Shown here: positions 24,871 to 35,862 of the stretch, in pieces
How the letters are laid out: each line of letters opens with the position of its first letter
Position numbering within the stretch: position 1 is the first letter of the stretch
From: Mesostigma viride
Taxonomy: Eukaryota > Streptophyta > Mesostigmatophyceae > Mesostigmatales > Mesostigmataceae
Direction of reading: 5' to 3'
DNA: 64,000 bases
Assembly: GCA_009746045.1 (NCBI GenBank)
Contig: RPFO01000542.1
Location: 62,501 to 126,500, forward strand
The notes under the pieces: generated by a model
Told to the model about the DNA's origin: nothing
The model's database searches: none
What the model saw: the letters and a program-made list of their open reading frames with translations, nothing else
Position numbers and translations under genes: made by a program

Positions 24871-26594
24871 GCTGCACTACCTTCAGTACATGGATTTGTT
24901 TGAAGAGAAGATTGAGGATTTGTTTGAGGAGAAAGAGGTTGCTTCTCAGCCGGTTCGTTTATACTCCAGAACCTTTTTTCACTGCATCTGTATACCAGTA
25001 GCAGCAGTAATAATAGTTACAGCAGGTGTCAAAGAGACAACCAGCGCAGTAGGTACAGTTATTTTACAAGGGCCGCATCTCTCGTGTCTTTCTCTGCCCC
25101 TTGTCCACATTGCAAGATGGCTCGCTTGGCATCTGGTCACTGTGGGAATGAGCTGTTGGCAGTGCTCCGTCGGAATGTCTGCCGTACATCGTGTGCGTCC
25201 TGAGAACTTGAATAGGTGGCTGCCCGTAGGCTGCTTCTGCCTGATTAGGATTCTGCATGCAGAATGTTGCTGTCGTTATCACCTTGGCGCAGCAGGGCCT
25301 GCGGGACCACAAGGTTGAGCAGGAAGACTTCCACTCAAAGCGGCACATAGGCTGTCACAGTTCGTGGTTTACATAGCCTCATCTACGGACTTCTGTGGCT
25401 GTAATGTTGTTTGCGCTTTCATCCATTCTCTCCCATCATTTCTTACCAAGGTTGAGCTCACCTGCTACCATGTTACCTTGAGTCCTATTAACTGTGCTCA
25501 CCATCAACTATCTCATTTTGTGCTGCCACTGTGTGCTTTTTTTCTGGACAGATCGTCGTCAATGCACCCGCTGATGTTCACTGCAGCTCCCGAGGACGAA
25601 ACCATTGATTTGCCGCGCTATGTAGACAACTTAGCACAGGAACGTTCAAGTTGAAGTCCTGGTCAGGACAACGTCTATTTTTTCTGGACAGCTATGTCAA
25701 CAGGTGTAGTCTCAATTCATGAGATATTATCTGTGCGAGCTTATATATCGCCCCTGTACAAACTGTGGGAGGTTATTTCGTATACGACGTGCTGGCCTGC
25801 ATGCCCGGCGTGCTTCTGCGTTTCTCCTCCAAGTGTATCAAGGAGACAACCAGCGCAGGCCCGAAATCGGGAGAATCCGGACCATGGTAGCTCGAGCCTG
25901 CCGTTAGTCCTCCAAGTGTATCACCAGCATTCAAGTTGCTGAGGATTGTTAAAAGGGAAGTGAGTAATCCAATGCACGGCACGCAAGCCAGCTACAAACA
26001 AACTTGTAAATTATTTTCCGGCCAGTATTTTCACAGCAGTAGTTGCAGGATGATTCCATTCACAACATTCCGGTGTAGACTCAGTTAACATTCTGGTGGG
26101 TACGGTCGTTTTCTGCCGAGCCTGGAGTGTCTGTTCCCTTGACGTTTTCTGTGTGTTGTGGCTTGGCACTTCCGTTTATACCCAGTGTAAAGAAATTTGT
26201 TTTTTCTTTACATCTACACTACTGTTGCACAAGGGCTGCTACAAGATGCAGTGCACGGCAATGCTCAGGGACATATGTAGTCCAGTCGTGATCGTCGACT
26301 TTGAAGGGTTGGGGCCGAAAGCGCGGTTCTGTTGGGCGCGATTCTGCTGGGCGACTGTCTGCGTTTGGGATCAGGCGATGCTGATCGAGGGCGAGGCCGC
26401 ATGTGGAGCCGAGTGAACTACTAACGCTTGACTGAGTAGTGTCACCGCGCTGCATGGCAGGCCGGGCGGGCGGAGCTACCCAACATGGGTCAATCGCCGG
26501 ACTTAATCAGGTGGGTATAGTTGGGTTCCGGCCCCACCGTCTAGGTCATCTAGTCGCTCTACACGTAAGCCAGCCATAATTTCAATGCACAAGG
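24871..26594. other. 3' flank of the bHLH gene; possible extra exons
   Basis: Contains the 3' UTR and unassigned sequence. Two stretches look exon-like but are weak: 24890-24937 (MDLFEEKIEDLFEEKE, followed by GGTTG) and 25262-25312 (NVAVVITLAQQGLRDHK, with CAG before and GGTTGAG after). A 68-bp repeat at 25838-25905 is present in inverted form at 27597-27664. No domain recognised. Confidence 0.25.
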
Positions 26595-26606
26595 ATACAC
26601 ATTTCC

Positions 26607-27531
26607 TAGATATTCCTAGTACCGGGGTTGAGGGTATTTGGAGTTGTGGCCTAGGAGTTATGATTTTTTTCATTTTCAGGGGTCAAAAAACCAAAAAAAG
26701 TGCTGGCGGACCATTCTTGCCCCCATGTTACTCACTGGTGAGCTGGACATGTCGGTTGTCCGCCTCCCCCGCGCGCGGGGGAAGGCTGGCCCGGCACCCG
26801 TGCTCCTCACCTTTAAGTACATGACGGACAAGCTGGCGTTCCTTAAATGCCGCAAGAAGCTCTCGGAGACTCGCTTCACGCTGGACGACGACTTGACCTT
26901 GGCCCAGCAACAGCGGCGACGCGAGCTATGGCCGACCTACCTTCAGCTCCGGCAGCGTGCAGGGGGGAAGCCGGTATACTGGAGGGGGGCGGTCATCCAC
27001 GTTGACCACAAGCCCTGGCAGGCCCCTCCTGCCACTCCAGGCTAGGGAATATACCAGTAGTGTAGATTAGATAGGCTTAGCCTTGCAAGTGGCCCACGCG
27101 CATGTGCGCCCATAATGGCCCCCATGGATGATGCTTTCAGTATCTAGCCGCGCCCAGCCTACAATGGGACCTCCCATGGATGATGCATTAAGAATTTAGC
27201 CATGCGATGCCTATGCAGGGAGTTACTCTCTGCTGAGATGCCATGTGTACACCAGCTATAGCCTAGCCACATACCCTCCACCCCATATGTCATGCAGGCC
27301 TTCTAGGCCCTCTCCTCAAGCCCCCCCTGGGTGCCTGTGCTTGTTAAGGAGGCATGAACCATCATGGCGGTGCAGGTGCACCTTGTGCACCCAGAGCAGG
27401 TGACAGTTGTACATCCTCCACCTGCAGGTTGTAGCCCTGATTGTATTACAAACCCATAGATGCCCCTTTCTCAGGGCTATGTGTTACATATGCTCCCAAC
27501 GGAGCTATGATTTTAATTAATTAATTAATTA
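26607..27531 (+). mobile_element. ORF1-only retroposon, 5' truncated
   Basis: Flanked by a 12-bp target-site duplication ATACACATTTCC (26595-26606 and 27532-27543). Carries the C-terminal part of a LINE ORF1-like protein followed by a 480-bp 3' UTR and a (TTAA)n tail. Its 3' UTR closely resembles that of the element ending at 29554. No RT follows. Confidence 0.8.
26638..27045 (+). pseudogene. LINE ORF1-like protein, C-terminal fragment
   Basis: The homologous part begins near 26730 (LDMSVVRLPRARGKAGPAPV) and continues LLTFKYMTDKLAFLKCRKKL, FTLDDDLTLAQQQRRRELWP and YWRGAVIHVDHKPWQ to the stop at 27043-27045. Resembles the RNA-binding and C-terminal region of L1-type ORF1 proteins (nucleic-acid chaperones). 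The N-terminal coiled coil is missing. Confidence 0.65.
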
Positions 27532-27679
27532 ATACACATTTCCATCACCATTCGATCATCTTCATCATCCTGAACGACTCGAAAACGCGGACAAGATAAC
27601 GGCAGGCTCGAGCTACCATGGTCCGGATTCTCCCGATTTCTGGCCTGCGCTGGTTGTCTCCTTGATAGTTGGGTTGTCT

Positions 27680-28304
27680 CCTTGACAGTTGGGTTACGAG
27701 CGCGAACACGGCGGCGGTGGCCCTGGCTACCGCCTGTGCGACCTGATTTATGCGGATGATACCACCCTCATCGCGCGCCCCGAGCACATAATTCAGACCT
27801 GGCTGGACTGTCTGGGCTTGGAGGCGCGGGCGGTGGGGTTGGAGATTAGTGTCAAAACTGAGGCGATGGTGATTGGGGCTTCGATCCATGCAGTCGCCCG
27901 CCGCTGCCGCGGCTGCTAGACGGGACGGAGGTCGAGTTCCGTGATCGCTTCAAACTGATGGGGAGCATGCTCCCCGACACCGCCGACGATGTGGACATCC
28001 GCATCGGCCTGGCCTGGGCTAGGCTTCGCTCGCTCAAATCCTACTGGCACTCGAAGGGCCTGGGCGAGCACCGCAAGCACATGCTCATCAAGGTCCTCGT
28101 CCTCACGGTGCTCACCTATATGGCGCCGAGGCATGGACACTCACGGACACACTGGCCGCCAAGCTAGACGGCACGGTTTACAGGATGCTTCGACAGGTCC
28201 TGAATGTAGGGTTTTCCACGCATAGGTCATTAGAGTCTTTGTATCAGGGTATGCCTCGCATTTCGGACGAGATTAGGCAGCGTAGGATAGCATTTGTAGG
28301 ACAT
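27680..28304 (+). pseudogene. LINE reverse transcriptase C-terminal fragment
   Basis: Begins inside RT with PGYRLCDLIYADDTTLI (YADD active site), then the thumb/connection part: LPDTADDVDIRIGLAWARLR, HRKHMLIKVLVLTVLTY, LDGTVYRMLRQVLNVGFS, and RQRRIAFVGH. Broken by frameshifts near 27900 and 28115. An ORF1-only element interrupts it at 28304; the sequence resumes at 29566. Confidence 0.75.
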
Positions 28305-29554
28305 ATAGATCTCGCCGGATCGTTTATCGGGTACGATTGCAGCTGTGGCATGCCTCTGGCATGAAGGAGGACACCGCAGGCATCACTGCCCAGGCGGTGA
28401 AGGACATCGCCGCACGACCAGCCCCTGCTGGCCCTGCCGGCGATGCCCCTCCCACCCAGACCTGGGCAGCCATGCTGATGAACCACACCACCACCACCAC
28501 CTCCGCCATCGCCGCCCAGCTTAAGCAGCAGACGCTGAACCTCCGCGAGGAGGCCGAGCTCGCCAAGCGCAGCCTTAACGTCATAGTCAAGCACTTCGAC
28601 CCGCTGCAGGACGAGACCTCCGAGACCCTTGCCCTGGCGTTTGAGAACAAAATCCTTGTCCCCATGGCTCTCACTGGTAAGGGCAAGCCGCGGGGGGTGA
28701 CCCGCCTTCCCCGCTTGCGGGGTAAGGCCGGCCCCTCCCCCTTGCTCCTCACCTTTGACACCATGGCGGATAAGATGGAGTTCCTCAAGTGTCGCAAGCG
28801 GCTTGGGGGGACCTCCTACACGCTGGACGACGACTTGACCTTGACGCAGCAACAACGGCGACGGGAGCTATGGCCGACCTACCTCCAGCTCCGGCAGACG
28901 GCGGGGCAGAAGCCGGTCTACTGGAAGGGGGCGGACATATACGTCGCCCACAAGCCCTGGCAGGCGACCCCTGCCGCCCCAGCCACCCCAGCCACCCCAG
29001 CCTAGGGAATGTAGCAGTAGTGTAGACTAGAAAGCTTAGTTATGTGGCCATGTATGCCTACGTGATGGGCCCACACCCGCCCTTGCAATAGCCGTAGCAA
29101 TTTCGAGTCATGCCTTGCCCATGCATGCAGGAAGTTACTCTCTGCTGAGATGCCATGTGTACACCAGCTATTGCCTAGCCACACACCATCCGACCCCATA
29201 TGTCATGCAGGCCTTCTAGGCCCTCTCCTCAAGCCGCCTTGTGTGCTTGTGCTTGTTTAGGAGGCATGAACCATCATGGCGGTGCAGGTGCACCTTGTGC
29301 ACCCAGAGCAGGTGATAGTTGTACATCCTACACCTGCAGGTTGTAGCCCTAATTGTATTACCAACCCATAGATGCCCCTTTCTCAGGGCTATGTGTTACA
29401 TATGCTCCCCACGGAGCTATGATTTTAATTAATTAATTAATGAAGGAGAAAGGGGGTCTCTGCTCTTTCTTCCTGTTGTGCACACACAGGGATTAAAAGC
29501 ACTTCGGTGCTCCGTGACTCCCCAACGGGAGCACGAGTTTAATTAATTAATTAA
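28305..29554 (+). mobile_element. ORF1-only retroposon inside a LINE
   Basis: Flanked by the 11-bp duplication TTGTAGGACAT (28294-28304 and 29555-29565). The interrupted LINE reads FVGH before and continues with its C-terminal region after. It holds one ORF (28337-29005) and a 3' UTR with (TTAA)n runs at 29427-29443 and at its end. Confidence 0.85.
28337..29005 (+). CDS. LINE ORF1-like protein
   Basis: 222 residues, intact frame. N-terminal low-complexity part with TTTTTSAIAAQLKQQ, a short coiled-coil-like helix (LNLREEAELAKRSLNVIV), then the ORF1 core: TRLPRLRGKAGPSPLLLTF, DTMADKMEFLKCRKRL, YTLDDDLTLTQQQRRRELWP and VYWKGADIYVAHKPWQ. A nucleic-acid-binding role is inferred from L1 ORF1p-like layout (coiled coil, RRM-like, C-terminal domain). 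Shorter than the copy at 31379-32572, so the N-terminus is likely truncated. Confidence 0.65.
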   Translation: MQLWHASGMKEDTAGITAQAVKDIAARPAPAGPAGDAPPTQTWAAMLMNHTTTTTSAIAAQLKQQTLNLREEAELAKRSLNVIVKHFDPLQDETSETLALAFENKILVPMALTGKGKPRGVTRLPRLRGKAGPSPLLLTFDTMADKMEFLKCRKRLGGTSYTLDDDLTLTQQQRRRELWPTYLQLRQTAGQKPVYWKGADIYVAHKPWQATPAAPATPATPA

Positions 29555-29565
29555 TTGTAGGACAT

Positions 29566-29706
29566 CTTGCGATCTGGTTGTCTCCTTGATCTTGCGAGCT
29601 CCGACGCACCAGTCAGGTAGATACCGCCCTTGGTCTGCCCGGCCCCCAGCGGCTTGGCCAACCAGGGCAGCACATCCTAACCTGGCCTGGCCCCAAGTCG
29701 ACGAGG
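29566..29706 (+). pseudogene. LINE ORF2 C-terminal fragment
   Basis: Continuation of the LINE interrupted at 28304: SQVDTALGLPGPQRLGQPGQ then HILTWPGPK, matching the C-terminal regions at 36.7, 38.8 and 40.1 kb. Confidence 0.6.
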
Positions 29707-29717
29707 TAACCGATGGT

Positions 29718-29845
29718 TGTAGGTAGCTGATATAGATAGATTAGACCGGTAGGACTGTGTGCACCCATCCATCCATCCATCGGGGTTAATGCTCCGTGAC
29801 TCCCCATTGAACGGGAGCACGAGTCTAATTAATTAATTAATTAAT
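29718..29845 (+). mobile_element. short retroposon with (TTAA)n tail
   Basis: 128 bp flanked by the 11-bp duplication TAACCGATGGT (29707-29717 and 29846-29856). It ends with the shared GCTCCGTGACTCCCC ... GGGAGCACGAG motif and a TTAA tail, like the ends at 29554 and 42205. Either a SINE or a strongly 5'-truncated copy of the ORF1-only element. Confidence 0.75.
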
Positions 29846-29856
29846 TAACCGATGGT

Positions 29857-30733
29857 AACGAGTACTCGCGCCCCCCCCCCGCCGCTTCACCCCGAGACGG
29901 CCGCCCGTCTCGGGGTCGCCGGACCCCCGCCGCCGCCAGCGCCCCCCTCCTCGGCCGCGGACTACCAAGTCCCCGCCTTGCAGGAGGGCTGCCTTGCCAC
30001 TGACGACGTCGTCCCCCCCTTCACTTTGAAGGAATTGGACGGCGCCCTTGCTCGCCTGTGGTACGATGCGGCGGTCGGTGCCGACCACCTTTCTGCTGCC
30101 GGAGCTGCTGAAGACCCCTGATCTGGCGGTTAAGGATCTTCTGCTGGCGTTCTGCAACCGTGTCCTGCTCTCTGACGAGCCTCCGCCTGCTGAGTGGCAG
30201 ACGGCCATCCGCGTCATGCTGTACAAGAAGGGCTCTGCTGCTGACCCCGGCAACTACCGGGGTGTCTGCCTCCAGAGCGCCGCGCTGAAGGTCTTCATGC
30301 GCATGATGCTGCACAGGCTCCGCGCCGCGCTGGACCCACACCTGGGTGAGTCTCAGATGGGTTTCCGTCGTGGTCGTAACACTGTCATGGCTGTGTTTGT
30401 CGCGCGCCGGTTGATGGAGGAGGTGCGTCGACTTCCCCCTGACAGTTTGCCGCTGGTCTTCATTTTTGTTGACTATATCAAGGCCTTTGACACGGTTCTC
30501 TGGGAGGCTCTTTGGGCCATCCTAGCTCTGGATCGGGTACCACCTGCGTTTATTGCTGCCATTCGCCGACTGTATGAGGGCTCACAGGCAGTAGTGCGGA
30601 CTGCGGAGGGCACCACTCCACCATTCCCCCTTCACCACGGGGTGTGGCAAGGTTGTGTCCTGTCCCCATACCTGTTCATTATTGTCGTGGATCACGTCAT
30701 GCGCCGGGCACGTGCGCGCTTTACTGCTCTTAA
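29857..30733 (+). pseudogene. LINE reverse transcriptase, N-terminal half
   Basis: RT fingers and palm of a non-LTR retrotransposon: LKELDGALARLWYDAAVGAD, then after a frameshift near 30085 LAVKDLLLAFCNRVL, GNYRGVCLQSAALKVF, ESQMGFRRGRNT, IFVDYIKAFDTVLW (catalytic Asp) and HGVWQGCVLSPYLF. The frame runs to RARFTAL where a TTAA-flanked element inserts. Joining across the TTAA keeps the frame and leads to the YADD motif at about 38185. Confidence 0.85.
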
Positions 30734-30958
30734 CCCTTAAATGGTAGCAACTCAGTCCTAAAAAACGGACTGAGTTGCACATCTTCGCACATATGTTTGT
30801 ATATGGCCTAAAAATAATTTCTGGCTACCCCTTGGTACCAAGCATGCATTTATGTTGAATTTCTTTGGGGACATGCCATCGGTCCCATATCTATGACTTT
30901 TGGGTGCTATAAATAGCACCAACCCCTGGGGGGTACGGAAAAATGGGATTTGAGACAT

Positions 30959-32533
30959 TAATTAATTAATTAATTAAACTCGTGCTCCCGTTGGGGAGTC
31001 ACGGAGCACCGAAGTGCTTTTAATCCCTGTGTGTGCACTACAGGAGAAAGGGCAGAGACCCCCAGTCTCCTTCATGCCAAAGGCATGCCACAGCTGCAAT
31101 CGGGCGCGGCTAGCTAAAAGGACAGGCTAACGATCCGGCAAACTGTGGGTGCAATAAGACCCATGTGAGCATGTCATAGCAAGGAGCGTGGGCAAGTAAT
31201 CTGAACATAGCCAGGGCGTAGCATGGCTGTACTAGAACTAGGCTAAGGCTATGGCTGGTTGTGTACCGTGCGTTGGCGGCACGTGACTAGGTTTGTTGGC
31301 ACAGCTAGGCAAACATTCTAGGCATGGCTGCCTTAGCGACAGTGACTCCAATGGTTACAAGCTAGGGCTATTGCTATTCTAGCCCGCTGGGGGCGTCCAC
31401 ATCTTGTGGTTGATCATCAGGTCCCCGCCCCTCCAGTACACCTTGGGCTTCTGGGGGTCCTGCTTATGGCGGAGGTATTCCGGCCACAGGTCGCGTCGCT
31501 GCTGTTGCTGAGCGGGGGTTAGGTCGTCATCCAGCGTCCAGGTGAGGTCGTGCAACCGCTTGCGACGAGAGAGGAACCGCTGCTTATCCTCAGGGGAGAT
31601 GAAGGTGAGCAGGACTGGTGGGGTGGCCGCCTTGTCCCGTGAGTGGGGAAGGCGGTGGCACCCACGCAGTTCTACCTCACCTACCAGGCCCATGAGGGTA
31701 AGAAGCTGTTTCTTGATCTCGTCAGCAAGGGAGGTTGACGTCTCACCTGGCTTCTGGGGGAAGCGACGTAGCACCACTCGGCACTCGCGGCGAGCGCGAT
31801 CGGTGACCTCCCGTTGCTGGGCCTGGCGGTGGTCCTCCAGCTCCTGGAGCTTCGTGGCGATGGCGTCGGTGGTGGAGGCGGTCGCTGTCCGCAGCAGGTC
31901 CGCGTAGGAGAGCGGGAGGTCACCAGCATCCTGCCGGGGTGGCTGGGAGGCAATGGTGGCCGTCTGCTCCGCTAGCTTTGGGACCTGTGTGGCCAGGGCC
32001 TCGGTGTGGGCGGTGATGGCCTCAAGCTTCTTCATGAGCACGCCGCACTTGCCTTCCACCTGGTTAAGGCGAGAGACAAGTGCAGCATGCGTTTCCGAAG
32101 CCTGCGCCGCGGTGTGTAGCGCCGTGAACTGTGGTTGTAGCTTGTGGACGACCTTGGTTTCCACGTTGGAGACCCGGGCCTCGACCGTGTTGAGCGTGGT
32201 GTTCAGCGAGGTCATCTTCTCGGCCAGCGGCCAGGTCACGTGCTCCTCCAGCACTGCGCGGATGTCATCCTTGCAGAGGGAGGAAGCCGATGGGGCTGCC
32301 GGCTGTGCGGGGGCTGGGGCGTTGAGTGCGTTCCAAAGTTCTCTGTGGATGGCGCCGAAGCTGCGCTGGTAGTAGCTGGTCAAGATAGACTCGCGTTGGC
32401 GGGATTCGGCACAGGTGTAGAGCCAGGACGTGTCGCGGTAGTCGATAGCCGCCCTCCCTCTCCAGGGCACAAAGAGCTTCCGCTCCTGTGTGAGGAACTG
32501 GAGAACTTCGACGACTTCCTGCGGCGACAGCTG
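30959..32533 (-). mobile_element. ORF1-only retroposon on - strand
   Basis: Flanked by the 10-bp duplication TTTGAGACAT (30949-30958 and 32534-32543). On the - strand: ORF1, then a 3' UTR with the shared CACGAG-TTTAATTAATTAA end at 30959-30980. No RT gene is present. The 5' end is truncated inside ORF1. Confidence 0.85.
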
Positions 32534-32572
32534 TTTGAGACATACATCATGCAATATGGACCACTTATACAA
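31379..32572 (-). CDS. LINE ORF1-like coiled-coil protein
   Basis: 397-residue open frame. Its first 11 or so residues read through the target-site duplication, so the natural start is lost and the Met at 32572 is fortuitous. Middle: long heptad-rich coiled coil (MTSLNTTLNTVEARVSNVET, LVSRLNQVEGKCGVLMKKLE). Then an RRM-like core (RRECRVVLRRFPQ, LADEIKKQLLTLMGLVGEVE, RGCHRLPHSRDKAATPPVLL, SPEDKQRFLSRRKRL) and a C-terminal part (TWTLDDDLTPAQQQQRRDLW). This is the layout of L1 ORF1p, a trimeric RNA chaperone; the assignment is by layout only. Confidence 0.75.
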   Translation of the reverse strand: MYKWSILHDVCLKQLSPQEVVEVLQFLTQERKLFVPWRGRAAIDYRDTSWLYTCAESRQRESILTSYYQRSFGAIHRELWNALNAPAPAQPAAPSASSLCKDDIRAVLEEHVTWPLAEKMTSLNTTLNTVEARVSNVETKVVHKLQPQFTALHTAAQASETHAALVSRLNQVEGKCGVLMKKLEAITAHTEALATQVPKLAEQTATIASQPPRQDAGDLPLSYADLLRTATASTTDAIATKLQELEDHRQAQQREVTDRARRECRVVLRRFPQKPGETSTSLADEIKKQLLTLMGLVGEVELRGCHRLPHSRDKAATPPVLLTFISPEDKQRFLSRRKRLHDLTWTLDDDLTPAQQQQRRDLWPEYLRHKQDPQKPKVYWRGGDLMINHKMWTPPAG

Positions 32573-33063
32573 ATCAGAAGGCCCTGGAATTTCAAAGGCA
32601 GTTACTTTATATCACAGGCATGCCATCAATGCATTCACAACATGACATGCCACAGAACTGCACAAGCTAGCTAGCAAAAAGTGCAAAGTATCTCAGTCCG
32701 TTTAATAGGACTGAGTTTTTTTTGGGGGGGTGGCTAGCACTACCGTTTTCGTTTCCTATCCCAATGTGGCATAAAACATCATAGCTGGCCACACATGCAT
32801 CCTCCAACACATTTCCAGCATATAAAACAGCAGCTCATGCTATATAATACTGTAAATCTAATGCCATTGGGCATAAAGCGCGTGTAGAAGGCACATGCAA
32901 GGAGCTTATTACAAACGTTCCCTATACGCTACAAACAACTTCAAAATACAAGGAAAAAGGAAAGAAACAAAATTAGCAACTTGCTGATGCTTCAATGCAA
33001 GCAGATCCCAGGCATCTCTATGTCTCTAACACACAGCAAACACACAAAAAGAAGGCGGACTTG

Positions 33064-33260
33064 GCCAGCATGCATGCCTATGGATGCTCCGACAGGTCCT
33101 GAATGTCGGGTTTTCTCAGCGTAGGTCCTTAGAGTCTTTGTATCACGGTATGCCGCGTATTTCGGACGAGATTAGACAGCGTAGGATAGCATTTGTAGGA
33201 CATCTTGCTCGCACCAGCCAGGTCGACACCGCCCTTGGTCTGGCCCATTGCATTACCGAA
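33064..33260 (+). pseudogene. LINE ORF2 fragment
   Basis: MLRQVLNVGFSQRRSLESLY then HGMPRISDEIRQRRIAFVGH and LARTSQVDTALGLAH, matching the post-RT region of the LINE copies. Truncated at both ends. Confidence 0.65.
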
Positions 33261-34597
33261 AGCCAGGCCTTGACCCCCAAGACGTCCGGCTTTCAAGTTG
33301 GAGTGTACCCCCGCGGCATCTAGCAATGCCGACTAGTTTCAAGTGCGCACCAGTCAAAGTAGTTACCCTTCGCACAAACTCCAGCCACACATTTTCGTAA
33401 CCGCCCTTTTGGCACCGCAGGAACTATTCTGTCTGATTCGGCCAGATTTCATCCAAGGAATCGGAAAGGAAAAACGGTGGAATCAGAAAAGGAAAACGGT
33501 GGAATCATTTTCAGCCTGAACTAGTACAACACTATCGTCCGTTCAAGTCCGGCCTCACGGCCCATGCGACGCCATGTCGACCCGCCCATGCTTAGCCTTT
33601 TTTGCGCTAGACTAAAGAAAAATGGTCCCGTTGCCTAAGCAAAAAAATGCACCGCAGCACCTGCTAGCCATGGTAAATTTGCTAGCGATGGCAGTCTGGG
33701 AAACTTACTAACCAAACGGCGAATCAATCCAATCTCACGTTCAAAATGCCGCTTCCGTAGACATGTGTCGACTACTTTGTTTATGCGTGTGATTCAAACA
33801 AGCCAATTGTGAATTCCAGATTAGGAGTTAAGGTTTATGGCTGGCAGGACTGATATATTGCATGACGACACACCCTTTTTTGGCTTGAGACAGAAAGCTG
33901 TATATAAATTTCTTACATGAGATGTTTGTCATGTTCATTTTGATTTTAACGCACAGCCCCCCATTCAGCATGTCGAATGGCATGCGCATGTGCTGGCCGG
34001 CAGCCACTGCCATGTCGCCGGATCAGACTGGCGTACAAACCACACAATCTTCTTGTTCACGCATGCTAACCACAACCATCGGTAAGCCGACGTTGTGCAG
34101 GAATTTTTTTTCATATGCCTTGGTTTAATAGTGGACGCTGCATCCCTGATTCGGCCGTGAAGCTTGTTGTCAGCTAGACGTTAGCAGCTGAGTGCCGGGC
34201 CGCCCTATGTGGAATAACTTTCACATTGTCCATCGGCATTAAAAGTTGAAAATTCCCTCCGATCGACCATGCCATAACAGGAAAATGCCATCATCTGTTG
34301 CAGTCCAGGCTTATATTTGCCACGATGTGGTGTGTGCCAGTTGTGCCACCTGTAATTTACATTACTAGGCTTGGTGTTCCTAGGGATTCCATTCATGGTG
34401 TTCCACTTAGTAGCCATACCAGCATGCCTTGCAGTTTTCACAATAGATAGCCTGCAGGCCATATCAAACCCAACTCCAAAGTTGTCCAGTAATGCATGTG
34501 GTACCAATGAACATTACCTTGTACAGTAAAATAAGTTATGATATTGGTTGATGTTGTGCGCCCGTGCTTTCAATTTGTTTCATAATCCATGTGCCGT
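33261..34597. other. no gene recognised
   Basis: Unassigned sequence inside the TTAA-flanked element; no domain, repeat array or exon could be supported. Confidence 0.4.
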
Positions 34598-35177
34598 TCA
34601 GGCATGCACGTGTGAAACATCCAGGTATGCCTGTCATCTTCCCCCCCCGTATGATTCAATATCTCAGAGCCCAGATTGTTGTGGCACTGCGATGATGCAT
34701 TATATAGCGTTGAAGAAAATGTGGGGCAGGTATTTGTGCAATTAACGTGCCATACGAACATTCCGGACGGTACATTCCGGTGATGTCGGGCAGTTGGGGG
34801 GTTCGCTTGGTCCCTTGGTTGCTTCCTCGCTTGGCTGCCACTGCGGGGGTGTAAGGACAGGTGCTCAAATGGAGAGACACTAGACGTGCATGCATGTTTG
34901 ATGGATGGGTGGGTGGGTGGGTGGGTGGGCGGGTGGGTGGGTGGGTGGGTGGGTGGGTGGGCGGGCGGGCGGGCGGGCGGGCGGGCGGGCGGGCGGGCGG
35001 GCGGGCGGGCGGCGGGCGGGCGGGCGGGCGGGCGGGCGGCGGGCGGCGGGGGCGGGCGGGTGGGTGGGTGGATGGGTGGGTGGGTGGGTGGGTGGGTGGG
35101 TGGGTGGGTGGGTGGGTGGGTGGGTGGGTGGGTGGGTGGGTGGGTGGGTGGGTGGGTGGGTGGGTGGGTGGGTGGAG

Positions 35178-35275
<98 letters not shown>

Positions 35276-35540
35276 CATGTGTGTGTGTCTGGCTGTCTGG
35301 GTGGGTGGGTGTGCGTGCTTGGGTGTGTGGGACAGTGTGGATGTGGGTGTGCTTGCTTGCGTGGGTGCGTGAGGGAGGGAGTGGCTGGGTGAGCGAGTCA
35401 AGCATGCACGTGTCAAACAGCCAGGTAGAAATGTCATCCTTTCCCCCCATCATGACAAATCATTGGCATGGATTGTTGTGGCACTGCCATCATGCACTAC
35501 AGCGCTGAAGAAAATGACGATGGGCAAATATATGTGAAAG
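34598..35540. repeat. compound microsatellite flanked by a direct repeat
   Basis: GGGT, GGGC/GGC and again GGGT units (34906-35173) run into (AG)n to about 35270. On each side lies a diverged copy of a 140-bp sequence (about 34598-34745 and 35398-35540; both contain GCATGCACGTGTGAAAC-like and GATTGTTGTGGCACTGC words). The long ORFs here are repeat artefacts. Confidence 0.85.
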
Positions 35541-35828
35541 CGACACAACATAGCCCATGGCGGTGGCTGCTATCAACAAGCAGCTCTTGCCTCCATGCAC
35601 AGTCAAACACCTGCATCTTCTTCAATGCAGATTATTGACATCTCTTTTGTATATTATGTACAGATTATTTGCATTTGTAATATTATCTGTATACCAATGC
35701 AGTTTGCAACATGTAACCAGTGTTGCTAGTAATCTGGTAATGTGAGCCGTGTTGATATCAAAGTGCTGCGATGCAAGTCATACATCAGAACTAAAGCGGC
35801 AACACTGGCTACGGACACAAAGAGTCAT

Positions 35829-35862
<34 letters not shown>

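Noticed and set aside
24890-25320. Second gene or extra bHLH exons after 24870
   Set aside because: Two exon-like stretches exist but phases and acceptors could not be joined convincingly; kept only as a low-confidence note.
34656-35508. 200-270-residue ORFs on both strands
   Set aside because: Pure simple-repeat translation across GGGT/GGGC/AG arrays.
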